Positions 9,171 through 19,873 are shown, counted from the stretch's first letter. The stretch: DNA of 64,000 nt from Aquimarina amphilecti (GCF_900109375.1 NZ_FOAB01000002.1:186001-250000); one strand, 5' to 3'. Made by a program: numbers and translations. The notes: a model not told the origin generated them from the sequence alone.

Positions 9171-10365
9171 AAACACTTTTTTCGTGACTCTCTCGAATTA
9201 AACTATTGTCATCCATCTTATTTCTCCAACGGTCATATAGCTTTTCTATTGTTTTTTTAAACTCTTTTTCGAATCGTTCTTTACTGAAAAGCTCTGCCTG
9301 CTTGCGAATTGTTTGCTTATCAAAAGACCGCTCGTGTCTTTCAAAAAATTCAATTGCTCCAAGTAATGAGTCAATAGTCTGTTCTTTAAAAAAAACTCCT
9401 GTATTCTCTTCTATTACATTATCTGTTATAAAACAACCCTTAATTGTTTCTAAAACTCCTCCTTTAGCAAAAGCGATAACAGGTACTCCACAAGCCTGAG
9501 CTTCAATAGGAGCTATTCCAAAATCTTCCTCTGCAGCAAAAACAAAGGCTCTGGCTTTTCTTACTATTTCAATCATCTCTGTTTTTCCAACATGGCCCAT
9601 TAGATCAATATTTGAAGTAGCTAATTTCTTTATTTTCTTAAAATCTGGACCATCTCCAATCACAACAAGCTTCTTATTTGTTTTAGAAAATGCTTCTACT
9701 ATCAAATTTATTTTTTTATAAGGCACCATCCTAGAACAAGTAACATAGTAATCTTCCTTTTTATCTGATATCGTGAAAGATTCTGTATCTACAGGGGGAT
9801 AAATTACTATTGATTCTTTGTTATAAATTTTTTTTATTCTTGCCGCTATATAATGAGAAATTGTGATATAATGATCTGGTCTGTTAGCTGTACTTACATC
9901 CCAAACTCTTAGTTTATGAAGAAAGTATTTCGCTATCACACCCTTTATTCCTTTATTAAGTCCACTTTCTTTTAAGTACTGAAAATATAAATCCCAAGCA
10001 TAACGAATCGGTGAGTAAACATAACATATATGTAGTTGATCTGGTCTTGTTAACACCCCCTTCGATATAGCAGATGATGAAGAAATAATCAATTCATACT
10101 CATTTAGATCAAACTGTTCAATAGCAAGAGGAAACAAAGGTAAATATGAACGATATTTTTTCTTCCCAAATGGTAATTTTTCTATAAAAGAGGTATTCGT
10201 TTTTTTACCCTTAAGTACTTTTTCCCTCTGCTCATTAGTTAAGGTATCGACTAAGGTAAAATGATCAAAATCACCCCAAATATTTGTAAAACTTTCAATG
10301 CATCTTTCTCCACCACTATATTGTGTATACCAATCATGTACTAAAGCTTTTTTTATTTTCAACAT
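9163..10365 (-). CDS. GT4 glycosyltransferase, WbaZ-like (mannosyltransferase type)
   Basis: A retaining GT-B enzyme expected to act at the cytoplasmic face of the membrane on a lipid-linked acceptor. The N-terminus KKALVHDWYTQYSGGERCIE matches WbaZ-type mannosyltransferases. The C-terminal half has the nucleotide-sugar-binding E-x7-E pattern in EEDFGIAPIEAQACGVPVIAF (about 283-303). The 400-residue length is normal. It probably uses GDP-mannose or a GDP-deoxysugar, which would fit the gmd/rmd genes just upstream, but donor specificity is inference. A promoter-like TAACTTTG at 10440-10433 precedes it, so it may head a sub-operon with the WcaJ, ugd, uxs and WcaJ genes. Confidence 0.88.
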   Translation of the reverse strand: MLKIKKALVHDWYTQYSGGERCIESFTNIWGDFDHFTLVDTLTNEQREKVLKGKKTNTSFIEKLPFGKKKYRSYLPLFPLAIEQFDLNEYELIISSSSAISKGVLTRPDQLHICYVYSPIRYAWDLYFQYLKESGLNKGIKGVIAKYFLHKLRVWDVSTANRPDHYITISHYIAARIKKIYNKESIVIYPPVDTESFTISDKKEDYYVTCSRMVPYKKINLIVEAFSKTNKKLVVIGDGPDFKKIKKLATSNIDLMGHVGKTEMIEIVRKARAFVFAAEEDFGIAPIEAQACGVPVIAFAKGGVLETIKGCFITDNVIEENTGVFFKEQTIDSLLGAIEFFERHERSFDKQTIRKQAELFSKERFEKEFKKTIEKLYDRWRNKMDDNSLIRESHEKSVYE

Positions 10366-10432
10366 TTGGGAATTAATTATTGAATTTAAAATTTTAATAA
10401 AAACCTTTTGAAGGACTTTAAACTAAACAAAA

Positions 10433-10440
10433 CAAAGTTA
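10433..10440 (-). promoter_or_regulatory. Possible internal promoter before the WbaZ-like gene
   Basis: The minus strand reads TAACTTTG, a match to TAnnTTTG, about 68 nt upstream of the ATG at 10365 and inside a 197-bp intergenic region. No convincing -33 element is seen. The rest of 10366-10562 is AT-rich and shows nothing else. Confidence 0.35.
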
Positions 10441-10562
10441 AAGCAATTTATCAGTATTAGAAGGAATTTTGTTTGAAATGAAGTACTTTGATAAACTATA
10501 TTTATTTAAGTATAGAAAACATTTTTAATATACTCTTTTTTCTAACACTGAAAATCAAGTTG

Positions 10563-11471
10563 CTATGTATAAGTTTCTGAATTAAACATTTTTGTCAATG
10601 TATCCTCTAAACTGTATTTTTTTGATATATCTCCTATAAAACTAAATAATTTAGATGCATCCCCTTTCAAAATTTTTATTTCATTTTTTCTAATATATTT
10701 TGGATTTACTTTAACTTCTATTTTGTGATTTGATATTTTTTCAAGAAAAGCAAGTACTTCTCCTATATTATTCGTTCTACCAGTACAAATATTTACAATT
10801 TCCGCAGTATTTTCTGATATCAACAATTTATAATAGCACCTCACTAAATAGTCAACATCATTAAACTCCCTATAAACTTCTAAATTTCCAAGTTCAATTA
10901 TTGACTTCTTATTCTTAAAATGAGAAACTATTTTAGGAATTAAAAACTCTAATGATTGTCCAACACCTGTATAATTAAATGGTCTAGTAATAATAATATT
11001 AAGTTTAGAAAAATATGTTTTAACCATGTTTTCCATAGCCAATTTACTATTTCCATAATGATTAATTGGATAAGGACACATATCTTCCGAAAGTGTATGA
11101 CCAGAGCTTCCATATACCGAAGCACTACTTACAATAATTATCTTTTCAGGATCTAAATTAGACTCTACAACAGCATTCAAAAGATTTAATGTTCCGAAAA
11201 TATTAACCGTATACATTTGCTCTTGATTAACATCTCCAACGAATGAAATAGCAGCAGTGTGTATTATATAATTTGGCTGTAAATCCCTTATAATTTTATC
11301 AATTTCATTTTTTTTCGTAATGTCACATAAAAAATGATTTTTATTTTTTGACGTTTGAAAACTTGTTCCAAATACATTCCAGCCTTCATTTAGAAAGAAT
11401 TTCTCTAAATGCACCCCGGTAAAACCAGTAATACCAGTGATAAAAACCTTTTTGTTAAAATGATCCGCCAT
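10563..11471 (-). CDS. rmd: SDR reductase, GDP-4-keto-6-deoxy-D-mannose reductase (Rmd-like)
   Basis: An extended SDR enzyme with the Rossmann motif [16 protein letters not shown] near the N-terminus, [10 protein letters not shown] and the catalytic YGNSKLA. Directly after gmd, it most likely reduces the Gmd product to GDP-D-rhamnose. It does not look like GDP-fucose synthase (no GHxGMVGSA start). The ORF is open to a GTG at 11492, but the ATG at 11471 ([13 protein letters not shown]) is the natural start and gives 302 residues; it overlaps the end of gmd by 17 nt. The role is inferred from the family and the gmd neighbour; another 4-keto sugar reductase activity is possible. Confidence 0.75.
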   Translation of the reverse strand: MADHFNKKVFITGITGFTGVHLEKFFLNEGWNVFGTSFQTSKNKNHFLCDITKKNEIDKIIRDLQPNYIIHTAAISFVGDVNQEQMYTVNIFGTLNLLNAVVESNLDPEKIIIVSSASVYGSSGHTLSEDMCPYPINHYGNSKLAMENMVKTYFSKLNIIITRPFNYTGVGQSLEFLIPKIVSHFKNKKSIIELGNLEVYREFNDVDYLVRCYYKLLISENTAEIVNICTGRTNNIGEVLAFLEKISNHKIEVKVNPKYIRKNEIKILKGDASKLFSFIGDISKKYSLEDTLTKMFNSETYT

Positions 11472-12489
11472 TAGTATTTCTTTTAATATCACTTTTCACC
11501 ATCATTTCTGCTAGTTCTTCAAGAGTAGTTTTTGTTTCCCAACCTAAGTTTTCTTTTGCTTTTGATGCATCTCCAATTAAAAGATCTACTTCAGCTGGCC
11601 TGTAAAACTGTGGATTTACTTTTACAATTTCCTGTTGTGTTTTTAAATTAATTCCTACTTCACTTTCATTACTTCCTTCCCAACCAATATCAATACCAAC
11701 AGTCTTAAACGATAAAGTAACAAAATCTCTAACAGTTTTTGTCTGATTTGTTGCTAACACATAAGTATCTGCAACAGGTGCCTGTAACATCATATGCATC
11801 CCCTCTACATATTCTTTTGCATACCCCCAATCTCTCTTAGCGTTAAGATTTCCTAATTCCAATACATCCTGCTTTTTCAAATATATTTTGGCTACGGCAT
11901 CTGTAATTTTTCTCGTCACAAATTCTTTACCTCTTAATGGAGACTCATGATTAAATAAAATTCCACTAGTTGCAAATAGGTTATATGATTCTTGATAATT
12001 TATAGTCGCCCAATGTGCAAAAACTTTAGCTACTCCATAGGGACTTCTCGGGTGAAATGGAGTTTCTTCATTTTGAGGAATTGCATTAACTTTTCCAAAC
12101 ATTTCTGAAGTTGATGCCTGATAAAATTTAATTTTAGGGTTTATTGTTCGAATCGCTTCTAATAAATTTAAAACACCTATTCCTGTAATATTAGCAGTAG
12201 CTATTGGTTGTGTAAAGGAGACTCCTACAAAACTTTGAGCAGCCAAATTATAGATTTCATCTGGTTCTACTTCTCCAATTATTCTATATGCACTCGATAA
12301 ATCAATTAAATCATATTCTAATAAATGAAGATTAGGGTGATCTTGTATTCCCAATTCTTCTATTCTCCAAAAATTAGTCGAGCTTGTTCTTCGGTATGTT
12401 CCATACACCTTGTAGTTTTTCGTTAATAGCAACTCGGCCAAATATGCCGCATCCTGACCTGTAATCCCAGTGATTATAGCTTTTTTCAT
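11455..12489 (-). CDS. gmd: GDP-mannose 4,6-dehydratase
   Basis: It converts GDP-D-mannose to GDP-4-keto-6-deoxymannose with bound NADP+. The N-terminus [20 protein letters not shown] is diagnostic, followed by [15 protein letters not shown]. The catalytic set is STSEMFG (Ser128, Glu129) with Tyr151 and Lys155 in [31 protein letters not shown] is also typical. The 344-residue length is normal. It feeds the overlapping rmd-like gene. The 264 bp before it (12490-12753) are AT-rich and show only a weak imperfect hairpin around 12718-12740. Confidence 0.95.
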   Translation of the reverse strand: MKKAIITGITGQDAAYLAELLLTKNYKVYGTYRRTSSTNFWRIEELGIQDHPNLHLLEYDLIDLSSAYRIIGEVEPDEIYNLAAQSFVGVSFTQPIATANITGIGVLNLLEAIRTINPKIKFYQASTSEMFGKVNAIPQNEETPFHPRSPYGVAKVFAHWATINYQESYNLFATSGILFNHESPLRGKEFVTRKITDAVAKIYLKKQDVLELGNLNAKRDWGYAKEYVEGMHMMLQAPVADTYVLATNQTKTVRDFVTLSFKTVGIDIGWEGSNESEVGINLKTQQEIVKVNPQFYRPAEVDLLIGDASKAKENLGWETKTTLEELAEMMVKSDIKRNTNGGSF

Positions 12490-12753
12490 TATATTTTTCT
12501 AATTTGTACGTAATAAACTACAATTATCCAAAAGTTTATGTTTTAAGGTAAACTCAGAACAGAGTATTTTAGTATCGAAAAGAAACCATATATTAGAATA
12601 AACTTTCTAATGCTCTAAAAATAATAATACGTACTTACTTTGACAAATCATACGTTTGATTCTTGCTCTAGCAATTTCTCATAATATAGGTTCTCATCTA
12701 TTAATTTTTCTTGTTTCTATTACCATACTAATATGGGTAATTTTAATTAACTT

Positions 12754-13800
12754 TTAGCTCATATTATTTTTAATAATTAAAATAAAATCTTCTGCCGATT
12801 TCTTCCAAGTATATTTATTCGCATTTATAAAACCTTTTGACACTAAAAATTCTTTCTTAGTATTATTATTTAATACTTCAAGAATTTTATTTTTAATATC
12901 AGAAACACTTTTGGGATCACAATACTCCACAGAATCCTGATAAACTTCAGGCAATGAGGTTACATTTGAAACCAAACAAGGAGTACCGCATTTCTGTGCT
13001 TCTAAGGGAGGAATACCAAAACCTTCAAATAATGATGGATAAACAAACAATTCCGCTTTATTATAGAGTTCAACCAATTCTTTATCGTTTAAATAGCCAG
13101 CGAATTTTATCTTTTCTTTTTTTTCTAGTTCTGGAATTTTTAAATCCGAAAAGGCAGTGCCTCTTGCTCCAACTATTATCAACTTATGTGAAATGTCCAA
13201 TTCATTAAAACTTTTAATTACACGTATCATGTTCTTCCTTGGATCTAGAGAAGAGACCATTAAAATTATAGGTTCTTTACTTATTTGTTTTTGTGCAAAT
13301 ATTGATGAAGGTGCAGCATATACAACATTAATTTTCTCAGGTAAAATGTTATAGGTCTTAATAAGATCATTTTTTACATAATTACTATCCGTGATGATAT
13401 GCTTTGAATTTTTTAAACTCTTAGGTATAAACAAGTTATAAGTCAACTGAAAACTATTAGAAAACCACTCTGGATGATGCTTAAACGCAAGATCATAAAC
13501 CATCATGATTTTATTTTTATACCTAATAGGACCAATTCCTGCAAAGTTAATTAACAAAGGGGTACCTCTTCTTTTTAGAAATAAAGGTAATTCTATTTGT
13601 TCCCATAATTGACCTTCTAATTTTCCAACAACAACACAGTTAAATTCTTTAAAAAGAGGATTCAATATAGCTTTTTGAGGTGCTAGAAAGACTATTTTTT
13701 TTCCTAAAATCTCATTTGGCAATAATTTACATATCTCAATCGCATACCTTTGAACACCTGTTACTTTTTGTGTTAAAAACCTCGCATTAACATAAATCAT
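12754..13800 (-). CDS. GT4 family glycosyltransferase
   Basis: A GT-B enzyme with the N-terminus MIYVNARFLTQKVTGVQRYA, the G-V-x-R-Y pattern frequent in GT4 mannosyltransferases. The C-terminal donor site reads FVYPSLFEGFGIPPLEAQKCGTPCLVSN with the E-x7-E pair. The central segment SSLDPRKNMIRVIKSF is the typical start of the second Rossmann domain. The 348-residue length is normal. It overlaps the end of the preceding wzy-like gene by 4 nt, so translation is coupled. Donor and acceptor are unknown; a mannose-like donor is the best guess. Confidence 0.88.
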   Translation of the reverse strand: MIYVNARFLTQKVTGVQRYAIEICKLLPNEILGKKIVFLAPQKAILNPLFKEFNCVVVGKLEGQLWEQIELPLFLKRRGTPLLINFAGIGPIRYKNKIMMVYDLAFKHHPEWFSNSFQLTYNLFIPKSLKNSKHIITDSNYVKNDLIKTYNILPEKINVVYAAPSSIFAQKQISKEPIILMVSSLDPRKNMIRVIKSFNELDISHKLIIVGARGTAFSDLKIPELEKKEKIKFAGYLNDKELVELYNKAELFVYPSLFEGFGIPPLEAQKCGTPCLVSNVTSLPEVYQDSVEYCDPKSVSDIKNKILEVLNNNTKKEFLVSKGFINANKYTWKKSAEDFILIIKNNMS

Positions 13801-15167
13801 ATTCCTGTTTTATTTTTATAAGACAATAAGATAAGCGAAGTAAATAAACCAAAAAATAAAACTCCGTCCGAACGGGAAATTATATTTTCTGTTAGCATAA
13901 CAATACATATAATTATCAAAACATAAAATAGGTAGCTATTTCCAAGTAGTATAACCTTTCTAAAACAATAAAAAAGAAAACAACAAAAAGAAAATAATGC
14001 CACAATTCCTGAACTAATCAAAAAAAACAAATATTGATTATGCGAATTATAATCCTTCCATTGATAAATTTCAGCTCCTATTTTTTGATCATAACATTTT
14101 GATAAATTTTCTTGAACATCCCCAACCCCTAATCCAAATAACCAGTTATCCTTTGCAATGATTCCTGAACAATAATAAATCCCAACTCTTACATTCGTAG
14201 AATTGTAATTATATATATCATTCCCTTTTGTTGGAAGAATAAAAATGTTATCCAAAATTTCTACAAACCTAGTTTGCATTGGTTTTAATGTTACCAATAA
14301 AATGCAAAAACATCCAAACGAAATACCACATAACAAAAATACTTTTTTAAGATTGTAATGCCTAAATAGTATCACTGTCATGATTCCAGCAATAAAAGTT
14401 GCTATCAGAGGCATTCTGGAAGAAATTAAAAGCATCCAAAAAAACATCAAACAAATTATAAATATTCTAACAATCTTTTGCAAAACAGAATTCACGCTAA
14501 ACTTCAGCTGATGATAATTAAAATAGATTACAAACGACATCCATAAACCTTGATAAATAGGATGGGAATCAACAAGTTTTGTGATAAAATTTCTTAATCT
14601 TCTTATTTTTACCTGTTGAATTTGATCCTGGTTTATATTATTTAAATGATGTAAATTATTTCTTTTAATTTCTGTTAGACTGAGATCATTTGTTAAAATA
14701 TCAAAATTAAACCCTAACCATAAAATCTGATATAAAACAAAGACTAGTACTGACAAACAAAACAAATTAGCAATCCAATCAATTCTTTGTTTTGTAAAAA
14801 TCTGCTTGTTTAAATAAAATATTATGGGAATCAAAACTATTGGGAACATCTGAACCAACCTTTTCACCCCATCAGAAATATTTTCAGTATACCACAAACT
14901 AAAAATTAAAAGAACAAAAGAAGTGGATAAAAAGACAATTATTGACTTATCTGTTTTATCCATTATAGTTGAAAAGGAAGAACTCTTTATCAGACATAAA
15001 ATTCCTAAAAAAACCCAAACCGCAATAAGTATCGATCTAATTCCAAAAGATAATAATGGAAAAATAGATAACACGTATGAACATATTAAAAACAAACTAT
15101 TTATACTAAACTCTGACTCTAATCCGAAGAGGTATTTATAGTTATTTAATTTCATAATTTTTATCAT
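13797..15167 (-). CDS. O-antigen ligase family membrane protein
   Basis: A 456-residue polytopic protein with about twelve hydrophobic segments. The region GIIAKDNWLFGLGVGDVQEN followed by HNQYLFFLISSGIVALFSF is the Wzy_C signature of ligases and polymerases. It resembles the protein at 30793-32058 (GVGVGDVQGKLNECY) more than the neighbouring polymerase. Two ATGs are possible (15167 and 15155); either overlaps the end of the upstream wzy gene. It acts in the inner membrane on the periplasmic side. Whether it ligates to lipid A, to a protein or to another acceptor cannot be told. Confidence 0.8.
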   Translation of the reverse strand: MIKIMKLNNYKYLFGLESEFSINSLFLICSYVLSIFPLLSFGIRSILIAVWVFLGILCLIKSSSFSTIMDKTDKSIIVFLSTSFVLLIFSLWYTENISDGVKRLVQMFPIVLIPIIFYLNKQIFTKQRIDWIANLFCLSVLVFVLYQILWLGFNFDILTNDLSLTEIKRNNLHHLNNINQDQIQQVKIRRLRNFITKLVDSHPIYQGLWMSFVIYFNYHQLKFSVNSVLQKIVRIFIICLMFFWMLLISSRMPLIATFIAGIMTVILFRHYNLKKVFLLCGISFGCFCILLVTLKPMQTRFVEILDNIFILPTKGNDIYNYNSTNVRVGIYYCSGIIAKDNWLFGLGVGDVQENLSKCYDQKIGAEIYQWKDYNSHNQYLFFLISSGIVALFSFCCFLFYCFRKVILLGNSYLFYVLIIICIVMLTENIISRSDGVLFFGLFTSLILLSYKNKTGI

Positions 15168-16338
15168 CTACCCAATACCTAAAAACCAATCCAAGACATA
15201 TACTCATTACTGGCAATTCAATAACATTTGTAGTTACTCCATAACCAAACACATACATTGAAAGTATATAGAATAGTTTGTATATTTCCGTTTTTGTTAC
15301 TTCCTTATTGTAAACGCCTCTTACCAAAAAACCGTATATAACAAATGCTCCTATACCAAAAATAGCTATAAGATATACAAACAAATTATCCCCTGGATGG
15401 GATAGTTCTGGTTCAAAAATGTTTTGTGGCACTCCTATACCTCCTATTCCTCTTCCTGTTAATAAATTTCCTGATTCTGAAATTAATCTATATGCTTCCG
15501 GCCAAGTACCTTCTAATCTCATTTCAAAGGACCTTAAAAATTTAACACTAGTTATATCATCAATAGAAAATGACCAAGAAAGTAAAGGAAGCGCAAGATT
15601 AATACATAATATCGTAATCAATGCAATTTTTTTTGAAGAGTCCGAAATATAATTCCAAAGTACTACTAGTAAAGAAATAATAACATATGCAATTAAAATT
15701 CCTTTAGTATCAGTAAAATAAATAGCAATCCCAGCTAATATCCAGATAAGATTAATTTTAAAATTCCTTAAGATATACATAATCCCTAGAAAAAGTATAT
15801 ATCCTGCTGTTTCAAATGAAGATCTTCCTAATCCAGAAAGCCTTCTTGTACCTAAAGATGTCCAAAAACGATTCCCTTCAATAGTTTTTCCATAGACCTC
15901 ATACTTAAAACCTTCCCAAGGAAAAATAAAAGCAACGTTAAGTAATACACCTAAAATTCCTATAATTAATATAATCGTATAGAATTCTTTATTATTTAAT
16001 ATTCTTTCAAAAAAAGGATACATTACAAAACCATAAAAAAGTGGTATTAGAATATAAACTCCCATAAATACCTGAAGAATGGTTTTTGTATAAATGACAC
16101 CCACAAATAACGCCAGAAAAATCATAATGGCCAATACTAGAAAAATTCTCTTGACCTTAACTTGATTCAAAAAAGATATAAAATGAATACCAACAACGAT
16201 AAGCATTAATAGTTGAGAGATATAAACAATGGGGAAAAATGGGGTATTTAATAGATAATAACGAAAAACCGAATTGAAAATGCCTAATAGAAGAACTATG
16301 TAAAAAGTGACACCTTCTAGATTAAAACTAATTTTCAT
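15142..16338 (-). CDS. Putative O-antigen/EPS polymerase (Wzy-like)
   Basis: A 398-residue protein with about eleven membrane segments. A periplasmic stretch near residues 285-320 (LLTGRGIGGIGVPQN, then LSHPGDNLFVYLIAIFGIGAF) is arranged like the catalytic loop of Wzy/ligase proteins, but the sequence is divergent from the three ligase-like proteins of this window. By elimination it is a good candidate for the chain polymerase of one of the glycans. Its end overlaps the start of the next ligase gene by about 26 nt. Wzy proteins are poorly conserved, so confidence in the role is moderate. Confidence 0.7.
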   Translation of the reverse strand: MKISFNLEGVTFYIVLLLGIFNSVFRYYLLNTPFFPIVYISQLLMLIVVGIHFISFLNQVKVKRIFLVLAIMIFLALFVGVIYTKTILQVFMGVYILIPLFYGFVMYPFFERILNNKEFYTIILIIGILGVLLNVAFIFPWEGFKYEVYGKTIEGNRFWTSLGTRRLSGLGRSSFETAGYILFLGIMYILRNFKINLIWILAGIAIYFTDTKGILIAYVIISLLVVLWNYISDSSKKIALITILCINLALPLLSWSFSIDDITSVKFLRSFEMRLEGTWPEAYRLISESGNLLTGRGIGGIGVPQNIFEPELSHPGDNLFVYLIAIFGIGAFVIYGFLVRGVYNKEVTKTEIYKLFYILSMYVFGYGVTTNVIELPVMSICLGLVFRYWVDDKNYEIK

Positions 16339-16406
16339 TAATCATCATATTATTAAACTTATCTAATACCTTTAAGTCTTGGTAAATTTACGTTTTTAAA
16401 TTCTAC

Positions 16407-17216
16407 TTAATGATTTAGAGAAAACTTTTCCCAAACCTGAAAATGTCCATCTCTCTTTACTATTCTGAAACCAAGTCCCAAAAGAATTTCTTCACATTCT
16501 TGAGCTTCTTCCTTGGTTAATATACCAGCAAACGGATGAACTTCAAAAAATATCATTTTAAATTTTTTGATTTCTTCTTTATGATTTCTAAAAAGCTCTA
16601 ATTCTCCACCTTCAATATCCATTATCAAAGTGTCAAAATCAACATCATACTTTCTCCTCAATGAATCAAAAGTAGTACCTTCAATATTGACTTGTTTTCC
16701 TGTTTTTCTTTTTAAACTTCCTCCGACAATTAAATCATGAATATAAAATTGAGTTTCTTTTTCTTTTGTTACTACTAAATTTTCAATAGAAAAAAAACAG
16801 TTATTATCTTCTTTATTTTTTTGAATTAACGGTATCAAATTTGGATTCGCTTCCAAAACTATATGTTTATTCTTATCTAGAAGTATTTTATTAGTTAGGC
16901 AAGATACAAATCCTAAACATCCACCTAACTCAATAACTGTTGCCTCTGGGGGTAAATATTTAGAAAGATATTCTGCCTCTTCAGTTTCATAATTGTTAAA
17001 AACAAATCGCCCTCTAAACTTAAAATCAGTAAGTGAGAATGGTATTGTAATAGAAACTCCATTATTCTTGTACTTTTTAATAAAATACGTAAAATAAACC
17101 CCCGCTAAAATAAGTTTAGTGTTTTGAGGAAAGAGTTTTATTTTTCTTAATCCAAAAAAAACACTTTCAGGCAATAAGTTTTTTATGTTCTTTTTATTTT
17201 TTTCCATTAATTTCAT
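16407..17216 (-). CDS. FkbM family methyltransferase
   Basis: A SAM-dependent O-methyltransferase that probably methylates a sugar or a glycosyl residue. Motif I appears as ATVIELGGCLGFVSCLTNK, followed by the acidic LEANPNLIPLI. The FkbM pattern continues with TTFDSLRRKYDVDFDTLIMD and IEGGELELF, and FFEVHPF near the end. At 269 residues it fits the family. The N-terminal 60 residues (basic, with FFGLRKIKLF) precede the domain. Start at ATG 17216; the ATG at 17207 is an alternative. It lies between a GT4 gene and a wzy gene, so it likely decorates the glycan built here. Confidence 0.88.
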   Translation of the reverse strand: MKLMEKNKKNIKNLLPESVFFGLRKIKLFPQNTKLILAGVYFTYFIKKYKNNGVSITIPFSLTDFKFRGRFVFNNYETEEAEYLSKYLPPEATVIELGGCLGFVSCLTNKILLDKNKHIVLEANPNLIPLIQKNKEDNNCFFSIENLVVTKEKETQFYIHDLIVGGSLKRKTGKQVNIEGTTFDSLRRKYDVDFDTLIMDIEGGELELFRNHKEEIKKFKMIFFEVHPFAGILTKEEAQECEEILLGLGFRIVKRDGHFQVWEKFSLNH

Positions 17217-17258
17217 TCTATTAATTTCAAAACCATTCTTTTGTAAAGAAAGATGAAA

Positions 17259-18437
17259 TCATTTTTTTAATTCCTTATATGTTTTTACATATGCATCAAT
17301 CATACACTCTAAAGAATATAACTTGTGGAAATCGTTTATATCAATATTAAAAGTATTTAACTCCTCTGGGTTTTCTAATATTGATTGTAGTAAACTTTTT
17401 AAATCCTCTTTAAAAGGATTAAATGTAAACTTTGAATTACCCGTTAATATTTCCTTTATACCACCCTTTTTGCTACCTAGCACAGGAACATTACTTAAAA
17501 GTCCTTCTAATACAACTCTTCCGAATGGTTCTTCCCATAAGGATGGTACAATTAAAACGTTTATGATGTCAAAAAAAGTATCTTGTTTCATATACCCCAT
17601 AAATTCAACTTTTTCATCAGGTAAAAACGATAATAGATAGTCCTTATACGATGGATCTACATTACCTGCAATGAACAGTTTCCAGTTATCGTAATCCTTA
17701 AGTTCCTCCAAACTTCTTATTAATACTTCAATTCCTTTTGCTTTATTTATTTGTCCAATAAAACCAAATTTCAGAAAAGTATGTTTCTCAAAATCCGAAT
17801 TTGATAATATCTCTTTTTTAGTATCAAATCCATTATAAATTACTTTCTTAAGCGCATATTTAAAATATCCTTTATCTATGTGATCTTCTAATATAAAATT
17901 ACTAATTCCCACGACACTATCAACTAGCTGAGACTTCGCCTTCTTCATAATGGAAAAAAACAAACATTCTGCGCACTGTTTTTCGCAATTATCGTTCTTA
18001 AACTTATTGGTTTTAGGACATTGTAAGTAATAATCTCTAAGTGTATGTATTATTTTGATTTGTCTCCTTTTGGCAATATCCCAAATTGCCACAGAAAAAC
18101 CAGTAAGATTATTCGTGTGAATTACATTTGGACAAAATTCATCAATAATTTTATCAATATTCTTGTCATACTTTTTATTATGAATATCCGAAAAATGCCA
18201 TTTTAATTTTTTAATTTTTGAATAGTTTATTTCGTTAAAGGGCCAAAATAAGTTTTCTATTTTTAATCGATAAACCAGTACATTATTTATAATAGTTTTT
18301 TCAGTTTTTTCCCCTAAAGTCAACACCGCTACTTCTATTCCATTCTTCACCATACCTTCCGCAATAGATTGAACAGAGATTTCCGCACCACCTACTTTAT
18401 AAGGTTCATATAATGTATTAACAATTAAAACTTTCAA
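17259..18437 (-). CDS. GT4 family glycosyltransferase with Cys cluster, TTG start
   Basis: The N-terminus KVLIVNTLYEPYKVGGAEIS is the canonical GT4 opening with the GGAE acceptor-side motif. The donor site is VPSLWEEPFGRVVLEGLLSNVPVLG. A four-cysteine cluster (Cys140, 151, 155, 158) lies in the N-terminal domain after RDYYLQ; such clusters recur in a GT4 subset and may bind metal. The start is TTG at 18437: the family's N-terminus begins exactly there, no ATG is near, and TTGA overlaps the stop codon of the upstream flippase by 4 nt. Donor sugar unknown. Confidence 0.87.
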   Translation of the reverse strand: MKVLIVNTLYEPYKVGGAEISVQSIAEGMVKNGIEVAVLTLGEKTEKTIINNVLVYRLKIENLFWPFNEINYSKIKKLKWHFSDIHNKKYDKNIDKIIDEFCPNVIHTNNLTGFSVAIWDIAKRRQIKIIHTLRDYYLQCPKTNKFKNDNCEKQCAECLFFSIMKKAKSQLVDSVVGISNFILEDHIDKGYFKYALKKVIYNGFDTKKEILSNSDFEKHTFLKFGFIGQINKAKGIEVLIRSLEELKDYDNWKLFIAGNVDPSYKDYLLSFLPDEKVEFMGYMKQDTFFDIINVLIVPSLWEEPFGRVVLEGLLSNVPVLGSKKGGIKEILTGNSKFTFNPFKEDLKSLLQSILENPEELNTFNIDINDFHKLYSLECMIDAYVKTYKELKK

Positions 18438-19873
18438 TAGAATATTCTCTTTTGTTTAAATAACGTTTTTATTCTTTTCTTAAAATGTAAAAAACACAAA
18501 AACAAAACAACAACAAAGATGATGATTTTTAAACTTAAAAAATGATACACATCAAAATATGGCATATAGCTTAAAAGTGAAACGATGTAAAACCCTAAAG
18601 GCATTAAAACCATATATAGTACAGGGTATTTTATTTGAACAAATTTATTATAAAAAAAACTAAGAGATACTGATAATAAAAACTTACTGATCAATGTGGC
18701 TACCGCTGCTCCAAAAATCCCATATCGAGGAATTAATGTGATATTTAGAACAATATTTATTGCTGCCGCTAGTATTGTAAATACGGGAATAATACGATTT
18801 CCTCGACCTTGAATATCATAAAACAAAGCGCTTGCGAAAAAGTAATACACACCATGGTATACAAATGCAAAAGAAATACAAGGTATTACTATCCAAGAAG
18901 CATGATATGCTTTTGGTGTAATTAACATAATTACTTCCTTGCTAAAAAAAGATAATCCTAAAGCGATTACACTATAAAAAACAATAAGCAACTTTGCAAT
19001 TTCTGGAATTGATTTTTGGTCATTATCCTTTATTTTTTGATTGAACCAAGGGACAAATGCTTGATTTATTCCTGAAGCAATTAAAAAAACAATGCTACCA
19101 AAGTTATTTCCAATACTATAAATCCCCACTAAAGATGTATTCAACAACTTATTAATGATTATTCTATCAATAAGCATTGTCGTAACTCCTGATAAGGTAT
19201 GGGGGATTAATGGAAAGGCATATTTTAAAGACTTCTTAAGTATATCAACATCAATTCCAAAGGTTATATCTTTCCTAAACCTTGATAAAGTATAGATAAA
19301 GAAAATAATATTGGTTATTGCTAAAGAACCCAAAACTCCTTTAGCTCCCATATCTAGCAAAATTACACTTGTTAATAGGAGTATAATATTTACTAAAAAA
19401 AATATTGCATTATTTTTTCCAAAACGAACGCCTTCTTGTCTAGCTTGTAATGAACTTTGATATATTGCATAACAGGGATTAAAAATTACAGATACAAGAC
19501 CAAGAGCCATAAAAGGGAAAAAATCAACATTTTCTAAAAATGGTAATAACAACCATTTTCTTCCCAAAAAGATAATTCCGGTGACAACAAAACTATTGAA
19601 CAAAACAAAAGTAATTATAGTTCCGAACAGTTTTTTTATCTTTTCTTGATCATCTTTAAATTCGTAATAAAACCTATTTAACGTACCGGGTAATGATAAT
19701 AAATAAAATACATTCAGAAATGCATTGATTGCAATCACAATAGCTACAACTCCATAATCATATGTGGACAAATAAATTGTCAGCACAGGGATTAGAATAA
19801 AATTAATCCCTTTTTGAAATAGCATTAAAATGCTATAAATTCCAGAATTTTTAAGAAGTTTTTTTTGACTCAA
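18434..19873 (-). CDS. wzx: Wzx-type oligosaccharide flippase, copy 1
   Basis: A 479-residue MOP-superfamily exporter with about fourteen membrane helices that would flip undecaprenyl-linked repeat units across the inner membrane. The opening LLKNSGIYSILMLFQKGINFILIPVLTIYLS is typical of Wzx, as is PLIPHTLSGVTTMLIDRIIIN in the middle. The only sensible start is TTG at 19873 (S-Q-K-K-L-L-K-N); an in-frame stop lies shortly upstream and the next ATG would remove the first conserved segment. It is coupled to the downstream GT4 gene. A second flippase is encoded at 29570-30796. Confidence 0.9.
   Translation of the reverse strand: MSQKKLLKNSGIYSILMLFQKGINFILIPVLTIYLSTYDYGVVAIVIAINAFLNVFYLLSLPGTLNRFYYEFKDDQEKIKKLFGTIITFVLFNSFVVTGIIFLGRKWLLLPFLENVDFFPFMALGLVSVIFNPCYAIYQSSLQARQEGVRFGKNNAIFFLVNIILLLTSVILLDMGAKGVLGSLAITNIIFFIYTLSRFRKDITFGIDVDILKKSLKYAFPLIPHTLSGVTTMLIDRIIINKLLNTSLVGIYSIGNNFGSIVFLIASGINQAFVPWFNQKIKDNDQKSIPEIAKLLIVFYSVIALGLSFFSKEVIMLITPKAYHASWIVIPCISFAFVYHGVYYFFASALFYDIQGRGNRIIPVFTILAAAINIVLNITLIPRYGIFGAAVATLISKFLLSVSLSFFYNKFVQIKYPVLYMVLMPLGFYIVSLLSYMPYFDVYHFLSLKIIIFVVVLFLCFLHFKKRIKTLFKQKRIFY

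Noticed and set aside
12718..12740. Hairpin after the GT4 gene as a terminator
   Set aside because: The stem is imperfect and no T tract follows on the minus strand.
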